64,000 bases of DNA, taken from contig NZ_CP108474.1 in NCBI RefSeq assembly GCF_036226445.1, forward strand, positions 5,208,001 to 5,272,000, written 5' to 3'. Below the pieces are notes generated by a model that was not told the DNA's origin, did not search any database, and worked only from the letters and a program-made list of their open reading frames with translations. The stretch is from Streptomyces sp. NBC_01255. GTDB lineage: Bacteria; Actinomycetota; Actinomycetes; Streptomycetales; Streptomycetaceae. The position numbers and the translations under genes are program-made. Below are positions 8,360-17,387 of this stretch, one piece after another. Position 1 is the first letter of the stretch, and every line of letters starts with the position of its first letter.

Positions 8360-9577
8360 TCAGGACTCGCGCGGGGCGCGGGCCTCGGGGTCGTGCCAGT
8401 GGAGTGGGGGCGGGCCGAGGAGGCGTTCGGCGGCGGTGCTCGGGCGGGTCGAGAAACGGCCGATCGCCGGCAGCGTGTCGTGGTGGATCCGGTCCGGGTC
8501 GGTGCCGAGCTCCGTCAGGACCTCGGTGACCTCCGTCAGGAAGCCGGGCGGCCCGGCGAGGTAGACCTCGTGCGCGGGCCACTGCTCGCAGGCCTGGAGC
8601 GCGTGGACGAGGCGTTCGGTCGCCTGGTCGCGCCGGCGGCCGGGGGCCGCGGTGATGTAGGTGACGTTCAGTCCGGGGAGACGTTCCTTCAGGGACTCCG
8701 CGTCGGGGCGCCCGTACAGATGGTCCTTCGCGCGGGCCACGACGAACAGCCGGCCCTCAAGGCCCGGCTCCGTCTCGGTGGCCTCCTCCAGGAGGGCCCG
8801 CACCGGCGCCCAGCCCGTACCCGCGCATATATACGTGCGGAGTCCGCCCGAAGACGTCCGTGCCGTGAGGCCGCCGCCGGCGGCGCTGAGCCGCAGGACC
8901 TCGCCGGGACCGGTCTCGCCGACGAGCGCCGTGCTCATCGCGCCGCCGGGGATCCGGCTCACATGGAGGTCGAGCGTGCCGTCGTCGCGGGGCGCGTTCG
9001 CGACGGAGTAGGTGCGCCAGACGCGCGGGACGCGCAGCGAGCTGACGCTGACGTACTGGCCGGGTACATAGGGGAAGGGCTGCCGGGGCCGCAGGGTCAG
9101 GACGGCCAGGCTGTCGCCGTACCGCTCGTGGCGGACGACGTCCGCGTCCCACCAGGCGGGCTCGCCGGCCCCGGCGGCCTCGTCGGCGCCCGCCTGCATC
9201 AGCTCGACCACGAGCCCGTACGCCTCGGTCCAGGCCTTCTCCGCCTCGATGGTCCACGCGGAGCCGGCGGCGTGCGCGAAGGCGCCGATCAGGCTCTCGC
9301 CGACGGCGGCGTACAGCGCGGGCGAGGCGAGGAACTTGCGGTGGTCGCGGCCCAGGTGCCCCAGATAGGCGGCGAGGGCGGGATCCTCCAGGTGGGTCAC
9401 CACATGCGTCAGCGCGGCGAAGAGCCGGTCCCGCTGCGGGACCATGTCCTCGGGGAAGAGCTCGCGCACTCCCGGGTTGTTCCAGAAGAGGTGCGAGTAG
9501 AAGAAGGTGACGGCGTGCTCGGCCCGTCTCTCGACGATCGCGAACGTGCTTCTGATCAGCTGGGGATCCACTGACAT
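8360..9577 (-). CDS. flavohemoprotein (globin + FAD/NAD reductase)
   Basis: About 405 residues. The N-terminal globin domain (MSVDPQLIRSTFAIVERRAEHAVTFFYSHLF) contains LGRDHRKF, carrying the probable proximal heme His. The ferredoxin-reductase-like part has PGQYVSV and RTYSVANAP for FAD and CAGTGWAPVRALLEEA for NAD(P)H. Proteins of this build turn nitric oxide into nitrate with O2 and NAD(P)H, or act as heme reductases. It is divergent from the P450 gene across a 124-base gap. ATG 9577 matches the conserved globin start; an alternative ATG at 9604 has a better GGAGA ribosome-binding site and would add nine residues. Confidence 0.87.
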   Translation of the reverse strand: MSVDPQLIRSTFAIVERRAEHAVTFFYSHLFWNNPGVRELFPEDMVPQRDRLFAALTHVVTHLEDPALAAYLGHLGRDHRKFLASPALYAAVGESLIGAFAHAAGSAWTIEAEKAWTEAYGLVVELMQAGADEAAGAGEPAWWDADVVRHERYGDSLAVLTLRPRQPFPYVPGQYVSVSSLRVPRVWRTYSVANAPRDDGTLDLHVSRIPGGAMSTALVGETGPGEVLRLSAAGGGLTARTSSGGLRTYICAGTGWAPVRALLEEATETEPGLEGRLFVVARAKDHLYGRPDAESLKERLPGLNVTYITAAPGRRRDQATERLVHALQACEQWPAHEVYLAGPPGFLTEVTEVLTELGTDPDRIHHDTLPAIGRFSTRPSTAAERLLGPPPLHWHDPEARAPRES

Positions 9578-9701
9578 GAATCTAGGGCACATCCGGCACC
9601 TCATGATCACAGGTTCTCCATACATGTGCCCCGCCTGCCCGCCGGCTGTGCCCTGCCTGCGCCCCGCCGGTGACCCGGGGGCCTCCCTGTACGGTCGGGG
9701 A

Positions 9702-10949
9702 GTGAGTACCAGCCCCGCCCCCGAGCTCTTCACCTGGGAGTTCGCCAGCGATCCCTATCCCGCCTACGCCTGGCTGCGGGAGCACGCGCCCGTGCACCGC
9801 ACCAGACTGCCCAGCGGGGTCGAGGCCTGGCTCGTCACCCGGTACGCGGACGCCCGGCAGGCCCTCGCCGACCAGAGGCTCTCCAAGAACCCGGCGCACC
9901 ATGACGAGTCCCCGCACGCGAAGGGGAAGACGGGCATCCCGGGCGAGCGCAAGGCCGAGCTGATGACGCATCTGCTCAACATCGACCCGCCGGACCACAC
10001 CCGGCTGCGGCGGCTCGTGTCGAAGGCCTTCACGCCGCGCCGGGTCGCGGAGTTCGCGCCGCGCGTGCAGGAGCTGACCGACCGGCTCATGGACGACTTC
10101 GTGGAGAAGGGGAGCGCCGACCTCATCCACGAGTTCGCGTTCCCGCTCCCCATCTACGCGATCTGCGACCTGCTCGGCGTGCCCCCGGAGGACCAGGACG
10201 ACTTCCGGGACTGGGCCGGGATGATGATCCGGCACGGCGGCGGGCCGCGCGGCGGGGTCGCCCGGTCGGTGAAGAAGATGCGCGGCTACCTCGCGGAGCT
10301 GATCCACCGCAAGCGCGAGGAGCCCGGCGAGGACCTCATCTCGGGGCTCATCAGGGCCTCCGACCACGGCGAGCACCTCACCGAGAACGAGGCCGCCGCC
10401 ATGGCCTTCATCATCCTCTTCGCCGGCTTCGAGACGACCGTGAACCTCATCGGCAACGGCGTCTACCAGTTGCTCCGCCATCCCGAGCAGCGCGAGCGGC
10501 TCCAGGCCTCGGTCGCGGCGGGGGAGACGGGGCTCCTGGAGACGGGCGTCGAGGAGCTGCTGCGGTACGACGGGCCGGTGGAGATGGCGACCTGGCGGTA
10601 CGCGACGCAGGCACTGACCGTCGGCGGGCAGGAGATCCCGGCGGGCGACCCGGTGCTCGTGGTCCTCGCCGCCGCCAACCGGGACCCGGAGCGGTTCGCG
10701 GAGCCGGACACGCTGGACCTCTCCCGGCGCGACAACCAGCACCTCGGGTACGGGCACGGCATCCACTACTGCCTGGGGGCGCCGCTCGCCCGCCTGGAAG
10801 GACAGGCCGCGCTGGCCACGCTCCTGACGCGCCTGCCCGACCTGCGACTTGCGGCCGATCCCGCCGAACTGCGGTGGCGCGGCGGGCTCATCATGCGGGG
10901 ATTGCGCACGCTTCCGGTTGATTTCACCCCTTCCGTACGCCTCCTGTGA
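9702..10949 (+). CDS. cytochrome P450
   Basis: A 415-residue bacterial class I P450. The I-helix motif reads AGFETT (usual A/G-G-x-D/E-T), the K-helix ExxR is ELLR, and the heme loop is LGYGHGIHYCLGAPLAR with Cys as thiolate ligand; the usual first Phe of the loop is Leu-Gly-Tyr. NIDPPDHTRLRRLVSKAFTP is the normal C-helix region. It needs separate ferredoxin and reductase partners, not found in the window; the neighbouring flavohemoprotein is a reductase of another type. Substrate unknown. A TACGGT box at 9690-9695 lies six bases before GTG 9702, suggesting a leaderless transcript. Confidence 0.92.
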   Translation: MSTSPAPELFTWEFASDPYPAYAWLREHAPVHRTRLPSGVEAWLVTRYADARQALADQRLSKNPAHHDESPHAKGKTGIPGERKAELMTHLLNIDPPDHTRLRRLVSKAFTPRRVAEFAPRVQELTDRLMDDFVEKGSADLIHEFAFPLPIYAICDLLGVPPEDQDDFRDWAGMMIRHGGGPRGGVARSVKKMRGYLAELIHRKREEPGEDLISGLIRASDHGEHLTENEAAAMAFIILFAGFETTVNLIGNGVYQLLRHPEQRERLQASVAAGETGLLETGVEELLRYDGPVEMATWRYATQALTVGGQEIPAGDPVLVVLAAANRDPERFAEPDTLDLSRRDNQHLGYGHGIHYCLGAPLARLEGQAALATLLTRLPDLRLAADPAELRWRGGLIMRGLRTLPVDFTPSVRLL

Positions 10950-10951
10950 GT

Positions 10952-10964
10952 TGACGGACCGTCA
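10952..10964. promoter_or_regulatory. perfect 13-base palindrome after the P450 gene
   Basis: TGACGG-A-CCGTCA is a perfect inverted repeat placed 40-50 bases upstream of the -35 box of the first rpf gene. It has the size of a TetR-type half-site pair. It could be an operator for the rpf promoter; the stem alone is too short for a convincing terminator. Confidence 0.45.
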
Positions 10965-11000
10965 GAAATGTGATCTTCACGTGATCGGGGGTCCATCGAC

Positions 11001-11030
11001 TTGTGACGAGCGTTCGAATGCCGCTACGTT
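11001..11030 (+). promoter_or_regulatory. promoter of the first rpf gene
   Basis: A -35 box TTGTGA (11001-11006) and a -10 box TACGTT (11025-11030) are separated by 18 bases, a good match to the HrdB-type (TTGACN / TANNNT) housekeeping promoter. The predicted transcription start near 11037 leaves a leader of about 30 bases before ATG 11068. Confidence 0.65.
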
Positions 11031-11067
11031 TCCCGGCAGTCTCAGCCGTCACGCGAAAGGCCTCCCT

Positions 11068-12219
11068 ATGCGCTCCGGGAACGGACGACACCGTCGCCCC
11101 CGTCAGGCCCCCGCCATCGTCGTCGCCGCGGGAGTGACCGGATCCGCTCTGGCGCTGCCGCTGCTCGCCAGTGGCTCCGCCTCCGCCGCCGACGCGGCGA
11201 CCTGGGACCGGGTCGCCGAGTGCGAGTCCGGTGGCCAGTGGAGTGCCAACTTCGGCAACGGCATGTACGGCGGCCTCCAGTTCACCCAGGACAGCTGGGA
11301 GCGGAACGGCGGCCTCGCCTACGCGCCCAGCCCCGACCTGGCCAGCCGCGCCCAGCAGATCGCGATCGCCGACACGGCGCTCGCCGGTGGCAGCAATGAC
11401 TGGGCCACCTGCGCGCCCATCGCCGGTCTGGCGAACGACGGCAAGGTCACCGGGGTCAACCCGGGCCCCGCCGCTGCCACGAAGGCGCCCACGGGGCCCG
11501 TGGCGGAATCGAACCGGACCGCGGGCGTCCCGGTCACCCCGTCGGAGACCGCCGCTGCCGAGAAGGCCACCGCCGCGGAGAGGGCCGCCAAGGCCACCGC
11601 GACCACCGAGGCCGCCGAGTCGCCCCGTACCGCGTCGAAGGCCCCCGCCGCGCCCGCCACCCCTGTCAGCCCCACCGCGCCGGTCAGCCCGACCGCGCCG
11701 GCGACGGCGGCCACGCCGACCGCCCCGGGCACGGCGACCACGCCGGCCACGCCGGTCGGCCCGACCGCGCCGGGCACCTCGACCACCACCCCGGCAGCGC
11801 CCGACGCGTCCCTGACGCCCGTATCGCCCGAGACGCCGAAGGGTGACGCCTCGTCGGCCACGCCCGGCACCGGCAAGCACCGGGGCGACGCAGCTCCGGA
11901 GGAAACCGGCAAGACGGACACTCCTGCCGAATCCGGAAAGCATGCTTCATCGACGGACAAGCTGGCGGAAAGCCCCGCCGGCACGCCCGTCGCTGACGAG
12001 GTGAAGAATTCGGACACAACGGACAGTCAGGGCGCTTCGGGCGCGTACACCGTGCGGCCCGGTGACAACCTGTCCGAGATTGCACAGGAGAACGAACTCC
12101 CCGGCGGCTGGAACGCCCTCTACGACGCCAACCGCGGGACCGTGGGCATCGATCCGGACCTCATCGTCCCTGGTCAGAGCCTCGACCTGACGATCGGTTC
12201 GGAAGCGAAGGCCGAGTAG
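11068..12219 (+). CDS. resuscitation-promoting factor (Rpf) muralytic enzyme with LysM
   Basis: A 383-residue secreted protein. Residues 1-40 are a signal peptide ending ASGSASA. The Rpf domain (about 44-120) has WDRVAECESGGQW with the catalytic Glu at 53, plus YGGLQFTQDSW. A long low-complexity Ala/Pro/Thr linker follows (residues 135-330, dense in PTAP, TPAT and PVSP repeats). A C-terminal LysM domain (YTVRPGDNLSEIAQ...LIVPGQSLDL) binds peptidoglycan. Rpf proteins cleave the glycan backbone and help spores germinate. By position before rpfA-eno it corresponds to S. coelicolor rpfC, but that name is from memory of synteny. The linker is much longer than in the downstream paralogue. Confidence 0.9.
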   Translation: MRSGNGRHRRPRQAPAIVVAAGVTGSALALPLLASGSASAADAATWDRVAECESGGQWSANFGNGMYGGLQFTQDSWERNGGLAYAPSPDLASRAQQIAIADTALAGGSNDWATCAPIAGLANDGKVTGVNPGPAAATKAPTGPVAESNRTAGVPVTPSETAAAEKATAAERAAKATATTEAAESPRTASKAPAAPATPVSPTAPVSPTAPATAATPTAPGTATTPATPVGPTAPGTSTTTPAAPDASLTPVSPETPKGDASSATPGTGKHRGDAAPEETGKTDTPAESGKHASSTDKLAESPAGTPVADEVKNSDTTDSQGASGAYTVRPGDNLSEIAQENELPGGWNALYDANRGTVGIDPDLIVPGQSLDLTIGSEAKAE

Positions 12220-12376
12220 TTCGGGAGCTTATGTCCGGTTCTGGGCAAGTGAGACATGGGTCTCTTCGCCTCAACTGGCGTGTCCCGTCCGCGAACTTTG
12301 CTCCCGTCACCTCCCACCTGCGCAAACGCCCCCCACCGGAGGGCAAGTAGGGGCGATATTTCCGCAATACGCCTCT
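12220..12376. other. intergenic spacer between the two rpf genes
   Basis: This is the first part of a 431-base gene-free stretch. It contains a short hairpin GAGAC-atgg-GTCTC (12251-12264), which might contribute to ending the first rpf transcript. The rest, up to the rpfA promoter, shows nothing I can assign. Confidence 0.4.
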
Positions 12377-12406
12377 TTGAACTTCCGGTGGGTCTGTGTC
12401 TACGGT
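12377..12406 (+). promoter_or_regulatory. rpfA promoter
   Basis: TTGAAC (12377-12382) and TACGGT (12401-12406) with an 18-base spacer form a good housekeeping promoter. Transcription would start near 12413, exactly at the 5' side of the riboswitch, leaving a leader of about 240 bases. Confidence 0.65.
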
Positions 12407-12411
12407 CGTAA

Positions 12412-12570
12412 CCGCTCGCCACCGCGGGCCCCGTCGACCGAAACGCCGAATCCTGCCGTCGGCCGATGGGAACGTCGCGTAAGCGCCGTAGGCAGGAGCG
12501 GGGGACCCAAGGTAAGTGCCGACCCCGGCCGTTGAGACAGACGGCCGACGATCGGCTAGGGGTTAAGTCG
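12412..12570 (+). ncRNA. ydaO-yuaA (c-di-AMP) riboswitch aptamer
   Basis: The leader carries hallmark conserved blocks of the ydaO class: GCCGAATCCTGCC near 12445-12457, GGCAGGAGCGGGGGACCCA from 12491, and ATCGGCTAGGGGTTAAG near 12551-12567. TCCTGCC (12451-12457) pairs perfectly with GGCAGGA (12491-12497), forming the main stem. ydaO riboswitches bind cyclic di-AMP and usually turn genes off; in S. coelicolor this class is established upstream of rpfA, linking c-di-AMP to cell-wall lysis and germination. Exact boundaries are approximate. Confidence 0.9.
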
Positions 12571-12640
12571 CGTGCTAGGACACGCGGCCGGACAACTCAT
12601 TGGTCCGAACCCGACAGCTCACCTCGTAGGCGTCGGTGAG
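12569..12640 (+). promoter_or_regulatory. candidate expression platform of the riboswitch
   Basis: Directly after the aptamer, CGCGTG-ctagga-CACGCG (12569-12586) makes a perfect six-base-pair hairpin. Further on, CTCACC (12618-12623) can pair with GGTGAG (12635-12640), which is part of the rpfA ribosome-binding site. The first could act in attenuation and the second would hide the ribosome-binding site. Which is used cannot be decided by eye. Confidence 0.4.
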
Positions 12641-12650
12641 GAGAATCTCC

Positions 12651-13394
12651 ATGCTGTTTTCCGGCAAGGGCAAACACCGTCGTCCCTCCAAGGCCACCCA
12701 GGTCGCCACGCTCGTCGGCGTCACCGGTGTCGCCGTCGCCGCCCCGCTGATGACCGCGGGCACCGCCTCGGCCGCCACGTCCTCCGAGTGGGACCGCGTC
12801 GCCCAGTGCGAGTCCGGCGGCAACTGGTCGATCAACACCGGCAACGGGTACTACGGCGGCCTGCAGTTCTCCGCCTCCACCTGGGCCGCGTACGGCGGCA
12901 CCGCCTACGCCTCGACCGCCAACCAGGCGTCGAAGTCCCAGCAGATCACCATCGCCGAGAAGGTCCTCGCGGGCCAGGGCAAGGGTGCCTGGCCGTCCTG
13001 TGGCGTGGGCCTCTCCGGCGCCTCGTACGACGGCGGCTCCGCCGAGAGCGCGCCGCAGCAGGCCGCGCCGAAGCAGGAGACCCAGCAGCAGTCGCAGCCG
13101 CAGCGCTCGACCGAGCAGCCGACCACCCGCAGCGAGCAGCGCCAGGCCCCGAAGCAGGCCACGCAGCAGCAGGCCGCCCCGAAGGCCGCCACCAAGAAGA
13201 CGGTCACCACCCCGACCGGCAAGGTGGTCAAGAAGGGTGACGGCGAGTACAAGGTCGTCGCCGGCGACACCCTCAGCAAGATCGCCGAGGCGCACGGCGT
13301 CAAGGGCGGCTGGGCCGAGCTCTTCGAGCTGAACAAGGACGTCGTCGAGAACGCCGACCTCATCTACGTGGGCCAGCAGCTCCACCTCAAGTGA
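12651..13394 (+). CDS. rpfA: resuscitation-promoting factor RpfA (Rpf + LysM)
   Basis: A 247-residue secreted muralytic enzyme. The signal peptide (about 1-41) ends TAGTASAA. The Rpf domain (about 45-120) has EWDRVAQCESGGNW with catalytic Glu54 and YYGGLQFSASTWAAYGG. The middle (about 130-190) is Gln/Ala/Pro-rich (QQAAPKQETQQQSQPQ type), and a C-terminal LysM (YKVVAGDTLSKIAEAHGV...YVGQQLHL) anchors it to peptidoglycan. It remodels the spore wall during germination. ATG 12651 has GGTGAGGAG eight to ten bases upstream. It sits between another rpf gene and eno, as in S. coelicolor, and its leader holds the ydaO riboswitch. The paralogue upstream has an Ala/Pro/Thr linker instead. Confidence 0.92.
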   Translation: MLFSGKGKHRRPSKATQVATLVGVTGVAVAAPLMTAGTASAATSSEWDRVAQCESGGNWSINTGNGYYGGLQFSASTWAAYGGTAYASTANQASKSQQITIAEKVLAGQGKGAWPSCGVGLSGASYDGGSAESAPQQAAPKQETQQQSQPQRSTEQPTTRSEQRQAPKQATQQQAAPKAATKKTVTTPTGKVVKKGDGEYKVVAGDTLSKIAEAHGVKGGWAELFELNKDVVENADLIYVGQQLHLK

Positions 13395-13460
13395 GCCCGG
13401 CGGCTCGGGTGAGTCCGGCGGCTCGCCCGACCCCTCCTATGACCCTCCCGCGGTGACCAC

Positions 13461-13500
13461 CCCGGTCCGGCGCACTCTCCCCCGTGCGCGCCGGACCGGG
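13461..13500 (+). terminator. rpfA terminator hairpin
   Basis: CCCGGTCCGGCGCAC (13461-13475) pairs with GTGCGCGCCGGACCGGG (13484-13500), leaving a two-base bulge, and lies about 65 bases after the rpfA stop. There is no U-run, which is normal for streptomycete terminators. Confidence 0.75.
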
Positions 13501-13513
13501 GTTCCGTGTGTCC

Positions 13514-13543
13514 GGGGTCCGTATGTCAGGGGTCCGTACGTCA
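13514..13543. repeat. two tandem 15-base repeats
   Basis: GGGGTCCGTATGTCA (13514-13528) is followed at once by GGGGTCCGTACGTCA (13529-13543), differing at one base. They lie just after the rpfA terminator and about 135 bases upstream of the eno -10 box. Confidence 0.8.
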
Positions 13544-15038
<1,495 letters not shown>

Positions 15039-15079
15039 TCAGCAGATCAAGGGCTGACACCTCTCCGTAGTGCAGCTTC

Positions 15080-15124
15080 CGTACGTCCCCGTACTCGGTC
15101 CCGTACCGTGTGCGGGGACGTACG
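15080..15124 (+). terminator. perfect 11-base inverted repeat between eno and the divIC-like gene
   Basis: CGTACGTCCCC (15080-15090) and GGGGACGTACG (15114-15124) form a perfect stem with a 23-base loop. It probably ends or attenuates the eno transcript, 24 bases upstream of the next start codon. Confidence 0.7.
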
Positions 15125-15148
15125 TATGAACAGGGGAGGCGACACGAC

Positions 15149-15619
15149 ATGGCCGCGAAGGACCGGGACCGGTTCTCGACCGCGACCCGGATCAGGCTGC
15201 TCGGCGAGCAGACCGCCGCCCGTGTCTACCGCTCCCAGACCCGCCGCCAGGCCCGCCGCTCCCGGCTCACCGGCCGCGCGGCCTTCCTCGCCCTCGTGGT
15301 CTGCTCCCTCGTCGTGGCCCTCGCCTACCCGATGCGGAGCTACGTCTCGCAGCAGGGCGAGATCGCCGACCAGGAGCGCCGGGCGGCCGAGGCGGCCCGG
15401 CGGGTCGAGGAGCTGCGGGACGAGAAGGCCCGCCTCCAGGACCCGGCCTACGTCCGCCGCCTCGCCCGCGAGCACCTGCACTACCTGCTGCCCGGCGAGA
15501 CCGGCTTCACCGTGAACGACCCCGACGCGGAGCAGCGGCCCCGCGCCGACCAGGGAACGGCGGACCGTCCCTGGTACGACAACCTCTGGGACGGCGTCGA
15601 CCACGCCGACCGCCCCTGA
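15149..15619 (+). CDS. septum formation initiator (DivIC/FtsL) family protein
   Basis: A 156-residue bitopic membrane protein: a basic cytoplasmic N-terminus, one membrane helix at about 43-61 (AAFLALVVCSLVVALAYPM), then an extracellular coiled coil (QQGEIADQERRAAEAARRVEELRDEKARLQDPAYVRRLAREHLHYLLPGE). This is the DivIC/FtsB build; these proteins join FtsL and FtsQ in the divisome. The Streptomyces DivIC gene sits next to eno, matching this location. ATG 15149 is chosen for its GGGGAGG site nine bases upstream. Confidence 0.88.
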   Translation: MAAKDRDRFSTATRIRLLGEQTAARVYRSQTRRQARRSRLTGRAAFLALVVCSLVVALAYPMRSYVSQQGEIADQERRAAEAARRVEELRDEKARLQDPAYVRRLAREHLHYLLPGETGFTVNDPDAEQRPRADQGTADRPWYDNLWDGVDHADRP

Positions 15620-15658
15620 CCCCTCCTCCGCGACAACGATCAAGGCAACCGAAAAAAC

Positions 15659-16252
15659 ATGGAAACGCCCCCTCCGCAGACCGAACGCACCGAGCCCACC
15701 GAGAAGGACATCGCCGCCTTCGAGCTCCAGCTCGGTCGGCCGCCCCGCGGCCTGCGCGCCATCGCGCACCGCTGCCCGTGCGGCAATCCGGACGTCGTCG
15801 AGACGGCGCCGCGGCTCCCCGACGGCACGCCGTTCCCGACGACGTACTACCTGACCTGCCCCCGGGCGGCCTCGGCCATCGGCACCCTGGAGGCCAACGG
15901 GGTCATGAAGGAGATGCAGGCCCGGCTCGCCACGGACCCGGAGCTCGCCGCCGCCTACCGGGCCGCGCACGAGGACTACATCGCCCGCCGTGACGCGATC
16001 GAGGTCCTGGAGGGCTTCCCGAGCGCCGGCGGCATGCCGGACCGCGTCAAGTGCCTGCACGTCCTCGTCGGCCACTCGCTGGCCGCGGGCCCGGGCGTCA
16101 ACCCGTTCGGCGACGAGGCCCTCGCGATGCTGCCGGAGTGGTGGGCGAAGGGCGCCTGCGTCACGCCGTGCGCCGACAAGGGCGCCGACAAGGGCGCCGA
16201 CAAGGGCGCCGACAAGGGCGGGGACAAGGAAGAAGAGGAGCAGGGCGAGTGA
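15659..16252 (+). CDS. DUF501 domain protein
   Basis: A 197-residue protein with the DUF501 core: TEKDIAAFELQLGRPPRGLRAIAHRCPCGNPDVVETAPRLPDGTPFPTTYYLTCP and a later MPDRVKCLHVLVGHSLAAGPGVNPFGDEAL. Conserved Cys and His (CPCG, TCPR, KCLH, GH) suggest a metal site. The family is actinobacterial, without a proven function, and nearly always lies between divIC and ppx. The C-terminus is a short charged repeat, four copies of ADKG from an almost perfect 12-base tandem repeat (about 16171-16220), then an acidic tail. The stop overlaps the ppx start. Confidence 0.9.
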   Translation: METPPPQTERTEPTEKDIAAFELQLGRPPRGLRAIAHRCPCGNPDVVETAPRLPDGTPFPTTYYLTCPRAASAIGTLEANGVMKEMQARLATDPELAAAYRAAHEDYIARRDAIEVLEGFPSAGGMPDRVKCLHVLVGHSLAAGPGVNPFGDEALAMLPEWWAKGACVTPCADKGADKGADKGADKGGDKEEEEQGE

Positions 16253-17163
16253 CCCGGGTCGCCGGAATCGACTGCGGGACGAACTCGATCCGTCTCCTCG
16301 TCGCCGACGTCCACCCCGAGACGGGTGACCTCGTCGAGCTGGACCGGCGGATGACGATCGTCCGGCTCGGGCAGGGCGTCGACAAGACGGGCCGGCTCGC
16401 GCCGGAGGCGCTGGAGCGGACCTTCGCGGCCTGCCGCGAGTACGCCGCGGTCATCGAGGAGCTGGGCGCCGAGAAGCTCCGCTTCGTCGCCACCTCCGCC
16501 TCGCGCGACGCCGAGAACCGCCAGGACTTCGTGAACGGGGTCGTGGAGATCCTGGGCGTCGAGCCCGAGGTGATCACCGGCGACCAGGAGGCGGAGTTCT
16601 CCTTCACCGGCGCCACCGGCGAGCTGCACGGCACGGAGACGTACCTCGTCGTGGACATCGGCGGCGGCTCGACCGAGTTCGTCACCGGTAACAAGCACGT
16701 CGAGGCCGCCCGCTCCGTCGACATCGGCTGCGTCCGGCTGACCGAGCGGCACGTCCGCCACGACCCGCCGACCGCGGAGGAGGTCGCCGCGATCCGCGCC
16801 GACGTCCGCGCCGCGCTCGACCTGGCCGCGGAGACCGTGCCGATCGGCACGGCGGACACCCTCGTCGGGCTCGCCGGCTCGGTCACCACCGTCGCCGCGA
16901 TCGCCCTCGGGCTCACGGAGTACGACTCCGAGAAGATCCACCACTCCCGGATCTCCGCCGAGCGGGTCGCCGAGGTGACCGACCGCCTCCTCGCCTCCAC
17001 GCACGACGAGCGGGCCGCGATCCCCGTCATCCACCCCGGACGGATCGACGTGATCATCGCCGGAGCGCTCGTCCTGAGGGAGATCGTGGAGCGCGTCGGA
17101 GCGAGCGAGGTCGTCGTCAGCGAGCACGACATCCTCGATGGGATCGCCCTATCCGTGGCATAG
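16249..17163 (+). CDS. ppx: Ppx/GppA-family exopolyphosphatase
   Basis: A 304-residue enzyme of the ASKHA ATPase fold. Phosphate-1 motif VAGIDCGTNSIRLLV is at 4-18, a conserved SRDAENRQDFV follows, and phosphate-2 motif VVDIGGGSTEFV starts near residue 134; the third motif is LVGLAGSVTTVAAIALGL. Such proteins remove terminal phosphates from polyphosphate or hydrolyse pppGpp. It is the short actinobacterial form lacking the C-terminal HD domain of the E. coli enzyme. GTG 16249 overlaps the DUF501 stop by four bases and has a GAGGAG site. It ends the eno-to-ppx gene run. Confidence 0.92.
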   Translation: MTRVAGIDCGTNSIRLLVADVHPETGDLVELDRRMTIVRLGQGVDKTGRLAPEALERTFAACREYAAVIEELGAEKLRFVATSASRDAENRQDFVNGVVEILGVEPEVITGDQEAEFSFTGATGELHGTETYLVVDIGGGSTEFVTGNKHVEAARSVDIGCVRLTERHVRHDPPTAEEVAAIRADVRAALDLAAETVPIGTADTLVGLAGSVTTVAAIALGLTEYDSEKIHHSRISAERVAEVTDRLLASTHDERAAIPVIHPGRIDVIIAGALVLREIVERVGASEVVVSEHDILDGIALSVA

Positions 17164-17206
17164 CGGGCATCTATCGAGCGTCCTGACGACACACCGTCGG
17201 GAAAGT

Positions 17207-17224
17207 TCGTGAAGTTCTTCACAA
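17207..17224. promoter_or_regulatory. Rex-like operator upstream of ndh
   Basis: TCGTGAA-gttc-TTCACAA differs at one base from the Streptomyces Rex operator consensus TTGTGAA-N4-TTCACAA. Rex senses NADH/NAD+ and represses respiratory genes, and ndh is a known type of Rex target in Streptomyces. The site lies 320 bases upstream of the ndh start codon. Confidence 0.75.
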
Positions 17225-17227
17225 GGA

Positions 17228-17302
17228 AAAGGGCCCTGATGGCGCCCGAAGGGGGTCCGGAGGGGGTCTTTGGGCCTTCCGAGGGCCGTCTCAGGGCCCT
17301 TT
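17228..17302 (+). terminator. long hairpin between ppx and ndh
   Basis: AAAGGGCCCTGA (17228-17239) and TCAGGGCCCTTT (17291-17302) are perfect 12-base arms enclosing a 51-base loop that itself can pair. It may be the terminator of the ppx transcript or a structured ndh leader, four bases after the Rex-like site. Confidence 0.6.
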
Positions 17303-17387
17303 CGCAGGCGCGGAGGCCACTTCGCTCGTTGTTTCCATCGCGTGAACGCACCCGGTGGTTCAGCGTTAACGAGGCCTCTCCAGGCCA

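Noticed and set aside
9578..9701. A near-palindrome (CACAGG...CATGTG) between the flavohemoprotein and P450 genes as an NsrR site
   Set aside because: It does not match the Streptomyces NsrR sites I know and the halves pair poorly.
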